A DNA stretch of 64,000 nucleotides. Origin: Himantopus leucocephalus. Its lineage: Eukaryota; Chordata; Aves; Charadriiformes; Recurvirostridae. The stretch covers positions 6,961,975-7,025,974 of the forward strand of contig RSEF01000004.1 of assembly GCA_003993805.1 (NCBI GenBank). Direction: 5' to 3'. Within the stretch, counting starts at the first letter, position 1. Every line of letters starts with the position of its first letter. Under the pieces are notes generated by a model. It was not told the DNA's origin. It made no database searches and saw nothing but the letters and a program-made list of their open reading frames with translations. Below, piece by piece: positions 1-11,040 of this stretch. The translations under genes were made by a program, and so were the position numbers.

Positions 1-2978
1 ATGTAATTCCACATACTATCCCGCTATTCAAGAGCGCATCAAAAAAGCTGCAAACCGGAGGATTGACAAGTTGCTAATCCAATCCTCTGACTGTCACAGG
101 GTGCCATGTAAAAGGAATCTTTTGTCCTTTAAGAGCTGATTGAGTTCCATTAGTATCCATATTCAGAGCCCTGGGCACAATATTAATGCTAATGCCGTTG
201 TTACGGAGATGGAAAGCCGTTAAGAATGAACAATAATCAGCTCACAATATCACTGGACATATTCATGCAGCTTGTAGGGTGGTGAGATCCGATAGCTCTG
301 AACCTTTCTAAAGAGAAAACGAAAATCCAATTAACATCTTCTGTGTAAACCTCCTCGGCTACTTTCACTGGAGATGACCTTGGGCAGCTGTGTTGCAATT
401 TTGCCAAACCCTCAATTATGTCTTTAATTCAGCAGCGTTGTTGGGTTTTGCCCAAACAGAAGGCCTGGCTCCGCAGCCCGCTCCTCAAGCTGGGTAATAG
501 TTGCTCACACAAGTTGCCTCAGCAGCCACTGGCACGCTCTGCGCCGAGCTGTAACGCGGACGGGCAGCAACCAGGCTTCGGGCTTTACAAGTCCATGGGG
601 ATGCGCAAGCCAACCAGCGAGAGAACTCCTTTCTTCTCCCTCTCCCGCCTCCAGTCAAAATCCCGGCTCTCGGATGGGCCCTTCCACCACGACTAGGGCA
701 GTGCCCCCGTTTCTGGGGCAGATGGCTGGCGTGACCTGGCGAGAGGCTAATTGTTTCCTGCTGATGAAGCACGCGGTGAGGGGAGGAGAGGCTCTGTGTG
801 CCCCGGCACAGGGCTTTGCTCCAGCCCAAGGGGGATGACAGACTTGCAACCCGGTTCCCTGGACTCGGGATCGTCCAGCCCACGTTCAAAGGAAAATCTG
901 CTCATTTAGAACAAAGGTTCCTTGCAATCAGTTTGAATTGGACCTAGAAAAAGTCTAATTATGAGCAAAATTTAGCCTGATGGAAAAATAAAAGGAGTAT
1001 TCTTCTTCGGGGCAGGGATATGAATTTACCTGCATTAATTGCCCAAGGCAAGGTGAGAAAGAAACTGCCATGAAAGAACTCACGAAGAAAGTATTTTTGA
1101 AGTATTTTACTATGCTGTCCACTTGATATTTTTCATTAAGCCAGAACATAACCAGAAGTTTTCACAGCCATATCTTTTTTTTGACAACCAGCCCGCAATT
1201 AGACCAGCAGCTATTGCACGACAGTGAGCGTTCATCCTGGCGGCCACATCCTGGTGACTCTTCCACTAGGCAACGTCATCTATAGCAAGGTCTGGTCGTA
1301 ATCACCATGAATAGGACTATTAAAGGAGTGAGGATGTTGATAGGAAGAAGCATTCGTTTCCAGCCAGCATGGACAGCTTCTGGACATAAAGCTGTTCCCT
1401 CCTGCGACTGTACATTTCATGGGAAAAGAGGTGAAAGCCTTGTTACTGACTGTGCTAACGCCACTGAGGTGTTCAACATGAATTGTAAGTTGTGTTCAAC
1501 CTCAAACTTTGTTACAGCTGCTGTCAACACCACAAGTGAAGCATCCCAAAATATAAAGCATTTTGAACTCTTTCTTTTCATTTCCTTTTCATTATACCAG
1601 GACGATAGTGCCTTATCTCAAACACACACTTGCATATTTGCACTCTATAATGGAGAAACAGCACTACATACAGGTCCCTAAAAGTAAACACCAAACTCTG
1701 CAAATCTTGCGTATAATTAGGAAGATTCTTCTGGATTTATTATTTTTTCCCCAAAGCTGTTGCTGCTTGATTTGGCTGTCATCTGTGTCACTTCCATGGC
1801 AAAATTTTCTCTGTGTTAGAAAGGGAAAATCAGAACAGCAAGGTAATAACTTGTAACAACAGTGAGATTTAAGGAAGAAAATAATGACGCAGAGCTGCTG
1901 ACAGCACTACGGTTGTCGTACCTCCTCCTCAAATGAAACAGGTCAGCACCACCCTTTGCTTTAGAGGGTCTCTGTAAGGAGGGACCGGCACAGACCTTGC
2001 ACTCGATGGACACAAACATCCTTTGAGTACTTGTATCTTGTGCTGGGAGGTGCATACGCTTTGAGCTGAATATTGGCTGTGACTTCAGACTGAAAAGAAA
2101 ACAGCTTCTCCTTAAACATCCCCAGCAAAACAAATTCAGTCTCAACTTTATCCTTTTGATTTAATTTCCTAGTGTATTAATTTTGGCCATTCAATCGCAT
2201 TGATCTATTGAGTCCATCTCAGCTGTGACCTTGATTTGATTGCTTAATTGGCTTAGCAGAGCCTGGATGCATTAGCTCTGTAACGTGCTGGCTTGATTGC
2301 TGTACGTGCTTGCTTATTCTTTTTTTGTAAGATCTATAAAAAGTAAACAGAACTTACTTTACATAAAATGGCAGGCAAGCTTAGAAATTCCAGGGCAAAG
2401 ATAATCTCGGGTATACGCAAACCACTTCTCTCCTGCTAGCATAAGCAGAATAGTTTAATCTTGCCTTGTTCAGATCTGGAGATGTTTGAACCTTGACATG
2501 TGCCCTTCAGGAAAACCTTCTAGTTTAACAGATCGCTGTCCAGTAGCAGCTTGGCTGAGGCATAAGCTCTCCTTTTCTTCAGATGACTGCTGTGGGGGTT
2601 GTTTCCGCTGGTAGAAGCAGAGTAAGGAACAGCCGATGGCAATATCTTCTGCAGTAAAACTTTCTCACGCGTTTCACTCAGGAGCCTGCTGTCATTATAC
2701 CTGACGGAACCAAATCTCTGCCGCTGCTCCGATTTTAAGCGTGCCGATGCAATGCACTGGCATGTCCGTGTTTGCTTCATTTGCATTTAAACAATCAAGA
2801 TTTTTAATTAAAATGCATAAATGAATCATCCACTAAAATTCCTATCTCCCGTGTTATTTATTTTTTATATTAAACCTTCAATTTGATGGATAAGCACTGT
2901 CATTGGTCATTTCTGCTAAAATGATCCCATCAGCAGTGAAATATTTGACAAATCTGATGTTAAATTTTTCATCCCTAG
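1..2978. other. Unique non-coding DNA, no gene recognised
   Basis: No convincing coding region, repeat family or RNA gene is visible. Open frames are short, overlap on both strands around 420-890, and show no recognisable domain. A moderately GC-rich patch lies at about 470-870. The stretch 2160-2330 is rich in homeodomain-like and TTGATT-type motifs and looks like a possible conserved non-coding element, but conservation cannot be judged from one sequence. Confidence 0.6.
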
Positions 2979-3145
2979 CTTTCAGCACTTGTGGTCCATT
3001 AAGACAAATAGTATGTCTCACACTTTTGATCTATTCTTTGAAGCTCTCTGGGACCAGCACTCTGTCGAAGAGGGAGAGGTACAGGTTGAAAGGATGGTTT
3101 GCCATCCAAACAGTGCTCCCCTTATGGCCCAGCACATCCATGGTG
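2979..3145 (+). other. Exon-like segment (unrecognised)
   Basis: A 167-base segment follows a pyrimidine-rich acceptor ending in CCCTAG (AG at 2977-2978) and is followed by a consensus donor GTAAGT at 3146-3151. The frame starting at 2980 stays open through the segment, and the opposite strand is also open here (to a stop near 3031), so coding on either strand is unproven. The encoded residues match no family I know. It could be a coding exon, a lncRNA exon or chance. Confidence 0.15.
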
Positions 3146-3293
3146 GTAAGTGTCCTTTGCTTCCTCAGTGTCTTCTGCCAGTGACAGCTATCGCTCCTTT
3201 CCGTACAGGACAGAACCTGGGGGTTTGGTACCGACCTGTTGATGGAACAGAAAGTAATGTGGACTAAGTTAAACGCGTTGTCCTTATGCTTCC

Positions 3294-3309
3294 NCTCCCC
3301 CCCCCCCCC
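3294..3309. repeat. Poly-C tract with adjoining N
   Basis: A single N at 3294 is followed by CT and then 13 consecutive C (3297-3309). The N most likely marks a sequencing or assembly failure at the homopolymer. The tract length should be treated as uncertain. Open frames that cross it are unreliable. Confidence 0.9.
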
Positions 3310-6300
3310 GTAACAGTGGTATCTGCAGTCATCACAAAAGTTCTTACTACTTCCAGTAGTATGTTTCAGCTGGGCACTGAAATTTAACTCCAAGGAAAGT
3401 AATTTGTCCCAAGAACTGCATCCTAATATAGAGAATAAAGCAGAAAACACACTCTTCTGCTAGCTTCTCTCAGAGGATTACTGTAAAACTAAACTAATAA
3501 CAATGCAGCATTCCTTCAGAAACTGAAATCTCGCTCACATGCTAAGAAGCTGTAAGAGTAACAGCATCATCTGGTGGCTTCTGCCACAAAGAATGGATTA
3601 ATTGATTTTTTTTGTTCTACTTTCATTTGAATTTCTCATCTCTCAGGTGAGGCCAGGTCCTGAAGGAATGTGTGAGAGGAAAAACAGACGGAAAAGGATA
3701 AAAATGAGAGAAGGTAGTAATGAAATCCTCAGCTATGCTGAAACGTTAAACTGCATCTGAATAGCTCAGATCTTTTTAAAAGGCTTTTTTAAAGAACACT
3801 GAAAAACACCATCCTCATTGAAGTCAAGCTTCATTTAAGGCAATGCCAGATGTGGTTGGGATTTTCGAAGCATACATTAAGAACAGGAACGATGCTGCTA
3901 AAGGCCCTGAACCTTAGATAAGGACTGGTGTAAACCTCAAGAAAATCTTAAGAGACAATTCCTTTCCACCACTGCTTTTGTAAGCGGCCAAATCAAATCC
4001 TTCCAACTCCTCTTGCATCTTCCTTCTGGAATTCTTACTATTGATCCTCTTAACTTTTGGAGAGGTGGTATGTAAAAACGAGATGAGAAGAGTTTCAGCT
4101 GTGAACAAGTGCTATTATGATTGTAAGACAAGCTAATCCACCAAAGCTCGCCTGTACGGTTAGTGTAGTACTAGAGGCTGAATCAGCCTGCTTTAGGTAT
4201 TAAACCTCCCTGACCTAAACGGGCTGAAGTATTCCCAGAAGTGTCCAAGGTCCCCAGTAAGAAGTTTACCGCAATCCAGACGAAGCAGAAGGGCCACACT
4301 AGCCTATAGAACCCAAAGTCTTCAGGATTAGTTGTTGCAAAAGCTTATTAACAAGGCAATAAAATGAAAATTATTCCTCCTGGCTTTATTGGTGCAATGT
4401 CTGTTTTACATTCATACAGTTTCTGTCCTATCCTTGGCAGTTGTCTTCTTTGTTGTATTCTTACAAAGAGAGAAATATCAAAACATTAATTTAAGCTGTC
4501 ACAATGCAAAGGGCTGACAGTCATATAAAGAATTATCATTATGGCAGAGAATGGAGACAAGTTAGCGAAGGAAAATTAAAGTGACTAGCTAAACAGAACC
4601 GAACTTCCTGAAAAATCTAGGATATTGCCATGACAATTCGAATAGCTCCAACTTTTTCTTTTTGTGTTTTTCAGCACTTTCCTACACAGCCTTTTATCAA
4701 TCTGATGGGGAAAAGAAAGAAAAAGAAATCACTTCATATCTATGTTTTAGTGAAATATGTATTTCAAAAGAGACAATTCGTTCTGTACAAGGTTGTGCAA
4801 TAAGATAAATTGCAACTAACATCAATCTTTGTAATTTTCCATAACTGAAGAAGTCAGATTGACCAAGATTACAGCCTGTCTAATCCTTCTTACCAATGTA
4901 TACAATATAGAAATGTTTCTTTGTCCTCTTCAGGGCTCCTATGGAAAACAGAAATGATGCCTTTCTATCAAACAGCAAGATTCTGGCAGGTGGTAGGTCA
5001 GGGTCTCAAAATGCTTTGTGTATTCCAAAGAAACATTTTAATTATTTTACAAATAAGATAAGGAAGAGAGTGGTTAAAAAGAAAAAAAAAAAAATCACCA
5101 CTTCACTCTTGCGTTATGCTTTTCAACAATAGCTCTTGGAACATTTTACTATGGCTCTGAAGAAAGTGAGAGCACAAGAGTCTCAAGGTGCGCGTCCACG
5201 CCCAGCAAGCGAGACCACCGCAGCCTGAGTAGCTTGCTTCCTCTGGTGAAGTAAACCAACAGATTCTTTGCCATAACACAAGTTTTCAGAAGGGAACGCA
5301 ATGCCTGATCTTGTGCTCTGTCCTCTCGTCATATGCTACCCGGGTAAGAGAAGGATGCTAAGAATTTAATGTAAAGAGTTGGTGAAACTCTGTGTCCCGT
5401 CTTCCACACAAATGTCCACTGCCTTCTAACTATAGTATCTGCAGTGCAAATTAAGTCAGTTAGCATTGCAGTGGCTAACTGATCAGAATACTAATGAAGC
5501 GTGAGTCCACAAGATTGCTTTATGTAGTCACAATTTATAATTAATTCTCATACACATAAGCAATCGTTGAGCTAGTTCAGCTAGCACATCAAAACCAGAT
5601 GAAAACACCAAAGGCTGAGCAAATCAGTCTTCCCAAGGTACGTGAATGAGAGGCTTACATGACTAATGCCAACAGGACAGAGGCACAAGACTCCCTGTGG
5701 ATGTAAGGACATAAGATCCTTTCCACTTGTTCATCATCCTTATGTGCCTTTAAGCGCTGTAATCCTGGAATTAGAAAAGCAGACTGTTTAGAAACACCGC
5801 AGTAGGTAGCCTTGTGGTTGTGTGTATATTCGGTAGCAGTAGGCACTCCATTCAACAAGCGCCAAGACCAACCTGCCAGCGTTGCCAGCCAGAGCTGCCC
5901 GGCCAAGGCCCAGTGCGTCCTCAGAGAAGTCACAGGGTTGGACCCTCCGCGCAGTGAAGTCACACCTAAAACACCTGCAGAGATCATAAGACAAAAAAGG
6001 AACAGGGAAGGGCTGCAAATCATTATTATTCTCCAAATAAATCAGATGTACGTTACGACTTGGGAAAGCAGACAAGAAAACACTTAGAAATGTAATAAAT
6101 GTGAATTGCTGCAGTCACACCAAACGTAGCTCGGTCCCCTAATTGTATCAATTATTTTTTATGATTGTGATCTCAAAGATGTTAAGTTTTGCTAAGAAGA
6201 TGTATTTGCAAATCACTTTGATTACTATCTGTGACTAGTGTGAATGTGTTTAAGAGCTTCTGCATATTCACTTTGGCCCTCTGACCCCTCTTTGCCGTGT

Positions 6301-7249
6301 CCTGAATCAGCTGGCGGAACATTAGGCACTTTAGACACTCCTACTGGAAGCATTCAGACAGTCCTGGAATTATTGGGGCTACTCAAACGGAGAGTCTTTG
6401 TATAAGCTGCCCTTTCACTGATCTCAGGGCTCTCAGGACTGACTTTGCTTTTCACTTTTCTCCCTTTCATTTTTTAATCAGATATCTTTTACTGCGAGGA
6501 AGAATTTGACCATTTACTATTGTATTCTAAGAAATAAGCCTACTAGACCAAGCATTCAAGGTAATTTCATTTTTGCAATAGAAGGTATAATTGAAGAATC
6601 ATATTTTCAATGTAAGACACTATCTAAAACTAGTCCCCGGTATGAACCCTGGTCAACTATATACAATCCTCTTTAATATGGTCTTTGATAGTATTCGTTT
6701 AGCACTCTAGTGCAAAGCCTCAAAAAGGGCATTGAATGAAATTAGTTTCTAAAAGAACTGGAATAGTAACAGAAGTCTCTTTCTCTAAATTAACGACAAT
6801 CTTAAAATCTCAACTGCTTTGAAACAGCACATTAATCCACAATGAAAATGTTTGCATAGCATTTAAAAAATACAAACAGGATTAACAAAGAACTTTCCAA
6901 GGACAAGATATAGTTGATTTGATTTTAAGACTGAAAGGAAATTCAGTGCCTGAACTTTTTTGTTGAAGAGGTTTAGAGAGAGAGGCTCTAACTAGATGAG
7001 GGGAAAAACAACCCTCCTCTCCCCAAAACACTAATTTGAATATTGCGAAGTTTATTTAGTAACCGTGTATCACCATTGTAAATATAAATCTAACTGCTGA
7101 TTGGCGTAGCGAGATTGGGAATAGTTCTGTAATAGCATTACCCATGATCACTCTTCCCAGCCACTGCTGTAAGGCAGCCTGAGTCTGGAAGAGCCTCCTG
7201 TACCCCAGAGCTCTCTGGTACTCACACTAAGATCAATAACAGCAACTTC
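3310..7249. other. Unique AT-rich non-coding DNA
   Basis: Nothing recognisable as a gene or repeat family was found. It contains an A13 run at 5082-5094. A moderately GC-rich patch at about 5820-5960 is open on both strands without recognisable domains. The AT-rich interval 6110-6260 looks like unique sequence. Short open frames show no family signature. Confidence 0.55.
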
Positions 7250-7387
7250 GCCATCCCTGGAGATGTTTAAAAAAAGGGTAGACAAGGTACTTGGGGATAT
7301 AGTTTAGATGTAGTTTTTGTCAGGTTAGGTTAATGGTTGGACTAGATGATCTGAAAGGTCCCTTCCAACCTTAACGATTCTATGATT
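7250..7387 (+). mobile_element. CR1 LINE 3'-end fragment
   Basis: This is a severely 5'-truncated CR1 (chicken repeat 1) non-LTR retrotransposon. It keeps the last polymerase codons around CATCCCTGGAGATGTTTAAA, then the short 3' UTR containing GGACTAGATGATCTGAAAGG and CCCTTCCAACC. It ends in the diagnostic tail GATTCTATGATT, after which homology stops. Extreme 5' truncation with a fixed 3' end is typical of CR1. It lies 110 bases upstream of a second CR1 in the same orientation. Family assignment is from remembered consensus features, and the subfamily was not determined. Confidence 0.85.
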
Positions 7388-7497
7388 TAACTTAACTGGC
7401 CCAAGGAGTAGGACCTGTGAGCGAATACTTGTGGATCTTTTCAGTTATGCAGCTCTACAGCCTATAAAGGGAAGCACCTAGCTCATCAGGTTCACAG
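7388..7497. other. Spacer between two CR1 copies
   Basis: About 110 bases separate the tail of the first CR1 from the start of homology of the second. It has no recognised motif. It may be pre-insertion flanking DNA, or a diverged upstream part of the second element. Confidence 0.5.
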
Positions 7498-7964
7498 AGG
7501 TGCTGGAGCGTGTCCAGAGAAGGGCAACGGAGCTGGTGAAGGGTCTGGAGCACAAGACTTATGAGGAGCGGCTGAGGGAACTGGGATTGCTTAGCCTGGA
7601 GAAAAGGAGGCTGAGGGGACACTTCACTGCTCTCTACAACTCCCTAAAAGGAGGTTGTAGAGAGGTGGGGGTGGGTCTTTTCTCCCAAGTAACAAGCGAT
7701 AGGACAAGAGGAAAGGGCCTCAAGTTACATCAGAGGAGGTTTAGATTGGATATTAGGAAAAATTTCTTCACTGAAAGGGTTATCAGCCATTGGCACAGGC
7801 TGCCCAGGGAAGTGTTTGAGTCCTCATCCCTGGAGGTATTTAAAAGACGGGTAGACTTGGCGCTGAGGGACATGGTTTAGTGGGAACTTGGCAGTGCTGG
7901 GTTAATGGTGGGACTTGATGATCTTAAAGGTCTCTTCCAACCAAAACAATGCTATGATTCTATC
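7498..7964 (+). mobile_element. CR1 LINE 3' end with polymerase C-terminus
   Basis: This 5'-truncated CR1 begins inside the coding region for the reverse transcriptase C-terminus. The frame runs to a TAG at 7878-7880, followed by a short 3' UTR with GGACTTGATGATCTTAAAGG and CTCTTCCAACC, and ends in GCTATGATTCTAT. The order of coding end, short UTR and octamer-like tail is the CR1 signature. It is better preserved than the copy at 46640-47052, so it is probably a younger insertion. No target-site duplication is obvious, as is usual for CR1. Confidence 0.9.
7500..7880 (+). pseudogene. CR1 reverse transcriptase C-terminal fragment
   Basis: An uninterrupted frame of 126 codons encodes the region downstream of the catalytic RT core of CR1 ORF2. 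Visible CR1 landmarks include [17 protein letters not shown] near the start, [16 protein letters not shown] at about residues 26-41, [12 protein letters not shown] and RTRGKGLKL in the middle, and [23 protein letters not shown] near the end. The endonuclease and catalytic palm domains are absent because of 5' truncation, and no promoter is visible, so it is not a functional gene. The frame ends at the natural stop. Confidence 0.85.
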
Positions 7965-10277
7965 ACTTAAACAATTTTGTGCCAAAGGAAGGAGAAGTAC
8001 TTTTAGGGCAGGAAGCCATCCCTTCTATCTCAGACCTCTATTTTATGATGGGATGAATCGACTCCTCTCTCTGTTGACTGCAGAAGAAGATTAAGAAATA
8101 AGTTTGGACTAGATAAGCTTCAGAAGGCTAAAATTAGATAAGGGGAATCCTACGCAAAACATTTTTGGGCCTGGTGTTCAGCTAATCTAAGTACACTTAG
8201 ACCATTGCCCTTGATGGAGTGCGTGCTGGTTTCCACCAGCAAAAGCTTTGGCCTTTATACTGCATTCTGGATCTGGAAAGCAGTGAGAGAAAATCTTCTG
8301 TAGGACAGAAAACAAAAGGTGGCCAAAAGAGAAGTAACAACTGCCTTGATTGCACCTCCATGAAGATGCTGGTCCCACCTGGAGAGCATGTTTCTCCCTG
8401 AGGCTTTTCACCAGCTTCTCATCTCTCCTTCATGTTCCCTTTTGGGCTGAGCAGAGCCGTAGCACCACATCTGAACCCACTATCACTGTTCAAAGAGAGA
8501 TGGCCGTGCTGCAAAGTGCGAGTGAAGGACAAAGGCAGACTGGAGTAAAGGTGAGCTCCAGGAAGATGAAACAGAGCATCATCTACAAATTGTCATGCCT
8601 GAAAGGTATAGGCTTAAGAAAGCTCATCCTCATAGAGAAGAAGCAATTTGTTACCCCGCACCAGTCTCTGGCTTCATTTCTGCAGCAAGCCAGGACTGGC
8701 CTGGTGACCGCACTGCTGAATGCCAGATGAAGTCTTCCTGCCCTCTCTGTCCTGTTCCTCGCTTTTAAACTCGCACATCTGCACACACATCTCGGCACCT
8801 GCACCGAGGGACCCTGTTTCTTAAAGTGAATTTAGAATGAGATGAGCAGGGATTGTTTTGGGAGCAAAGAGCAAACCTCTGCTAAGCCTTAAAACCTGTT
8901 CTTAGTAGACTTTTTGATTGCTCCAGGGGTATATGTGCTCATGTGTATGTACTTCTGCACTAAAAAAAGTGCAGCAAAAATGATTAAACACATGAGGAAA
9001 GAGGTTTCCATCTAAAAGGTGATTAAAAAGACTAGCATTGTTTAGTTTGCAAAACACAAGAGTAAAAGATGATATAACAGAAGCAGGGAGAAGGGGCTAT
9101 TTATTCTGTTTTCTCTCAAGAACAAATATGCATGGAAAGGTGAAGGAAAAATTCAGAAAACATTTGTGCAGTGTATAATCAACCCTGCAACTCGTTGCTG
9201 CAGGATATTAGGCAAATTTTTCAGAAATATTTCTAAACGTATTAGCTGCTACAAATAATAAACCTCAGTTACCTAGGTGAAGGAAAAGCAAAACCAGAAC
9301 AATCCCCCCAGACTGTAAGGACGGTTAGTCCCTGTCCTTGTGCTGAGATTGGTTAGAGATGGAATTTTTGTCTCCAGAGGGACGGCATTACTTATTTATC
9401 AAGTGCATGATACGGGAGCGCTTGCTTCCTTCAAGCAGGAGGTTCTGCAGAAGGCAATTAAAAGGGTCAGTAAATGCAGCTGTATGAAGTCATTGCCAAC
9501 AGATTTCTCGCAGAATACATAAACTTAGTAATGGTCAAGTAGCTCAGGTTTAGTTATTTTGTTCTCGGCTGGTTATTTTCCCCAATGAACTTCAAACTAC
9601 AGCTAGGTAACGGTCAAGGCTGTGAACGAAAATGGAATTAAATATATTCGTGTCCTTGAGAAGTTCTTTGCTAATCCTGCTTGTTTCTATGCACTTGTAA
9701 ATACTAAGTAAACATTTTCACTGTGCATATAGCCTATTTTGAGTACAAAAGAGAAACCGTTGAACCTCCAACGTTACTCCAAGTTAGAAGCGAGCGGAAT
9801 CTGAATTTTAATGGTCCCCTCTGCATCAAGCAGCGCTGAAAGTCGCCTCGGAGAGAGCGGATCCGGGCGCTGATGCGACATGGCAGCCCCGTGCCCTGCT
9901 GCTGCCGGAGGCTGCGCTCCCCGCAGCCCGCGCACCTCCGCCTTGTGCTGTCAGATCAGGAACGCGCTGCGAAGCAGGGAAGGTGCTGCTGCGAACAGAA
10001 TCAGTACCTGCTTAAAATGTACACGTACACGGAGAACAAACTGTCTTTCTAAAAGAATTTTGAATGCTGCTTTTGGCTTGTGAATAGTTTTCTTGCAACT
10101 GTCGGGCCATCTGCTCGGAGAGGGGTCTGTACAGTCATGAAAAGGATCTTAAAATATACTCTCCTCATAAACATCTTTTGTTTGGAAAATCCACATGCAT
10201 CACATAATGCAGTAAATGGCAGCACAAGCTGAACTGAAACATTTTTAAATGCCGAGGATGCAACCTTGGATACAGCT
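7965..10277. other. Unique non-coding DNA
   Basis: No gene or recognised repeat is visible. Open frames around 8190-8800 overlap on both strands and show no domain. A small CpG-containing patch at about 9840-9980 stands out from its AT-rich surroundings. It has an ATG followed by alanine-rich codons (frame 9880-10083), but no convincing family match. Confidence 0.55.
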
Positions 10278-10281
10278 CCCC

Positions 10282-10313
10282 NCCCCCCCCCCCCCCCCCC
10301 CCCGCCGCCCCTC
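10282..10313. repeat. Long poly-C tract with N
   Basis: A single N at 10282 is followed by 31 consecutive C (10283-10313), then CGCCGCCC-like sequence. Such tracts can form i-motif or G-quadruplex structures, but here the N shows that the assembler could not resolve the run. True length and flanks are uncertain. Confidence 0.9.
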
Positions 10314-10888
10314 TATTAATAAGCGCTCTTTAAAAGCACACTGAGACACATTCTCTTACAGACTGGGATTGGCAGCACCCACCTGCTGGGAAACATGCTA
10401 AGATAACTTCCTTGGGCACATCCAAAATACCAAACTGGGTTGTGGGCAGAGAAGAAACAGGTTTCTGCAAAGCCGCTCTCTCAGAGATTACATCATTCTC
10501 CCAGCCAATTTTCTGCCTACACTGCACCATTTTGTATGGGGAGGGTGTGTGTGCGGGGAAAAAAAAAAAAAAATAGCATACGCCCGTGTGTATACAATAA
10601 AAAAGGCCAAATTAAGGATGTGCAAGCACATCTAATTCTAGCATTTCCTAATTTTGGGGAGCTTAGCTTTTCAGAGCTGCTTGGTACGTGAATACCTACA
10701 ATACATATATATGCACATAAACATCTATTTTGTTTGCATGCTTGGAATATAAAACTGTGCGTATGAGAACAGTGTTATGTTTTCCTTACACTTTCTTTTC
10801 TGTTTGTTTTCATCATTCTTTGGTCATTTTTTGTTTACCTGCTTTTTGTTATTCTAATGCAAGTTCAAATATACAAAATGCTAATTTT
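10314..10888. other. Unique non-coding DNA with A15 run
   Basis: No gene was recognised. It holds an A15 run at 10559-10573 directly after a GTGTGTGTGCGGGG stretch, then AT-rich unique sequence. Confidence 0.55.
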
Positions 10889-11040
10889 CTTTTACATAAA
10901 AATGTAATAAAACTTTCTGGCTTTCTTTATAAACAAATTTCAGCAGGAATGTTGATGGGATGCCGTATAACAAGTAAAGAAGAAATACTGTTTAATTATC
11001 TTCCATATAAAATCCAATAAAACGTTCTGGCTTTTCTTAT
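10889..11040 (+). repeat. Spaced direct repeat of about 41 bp
   Basis: Two similar copies lie at about 10889-10930 and 11000-11040 in direct orientation. Both carry the core CAATAAAAC/TAATAAAAC followed by TTCTGGCTTT and a T-rich end ending in TTAT. They differ at several positions and by small indels, so the duplication is old. The repeated AATAAA is a polyadenylation-signal hexamer, but no transcript is evident. The repeat belongs to no family I recognise. Confidence 0.6.
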
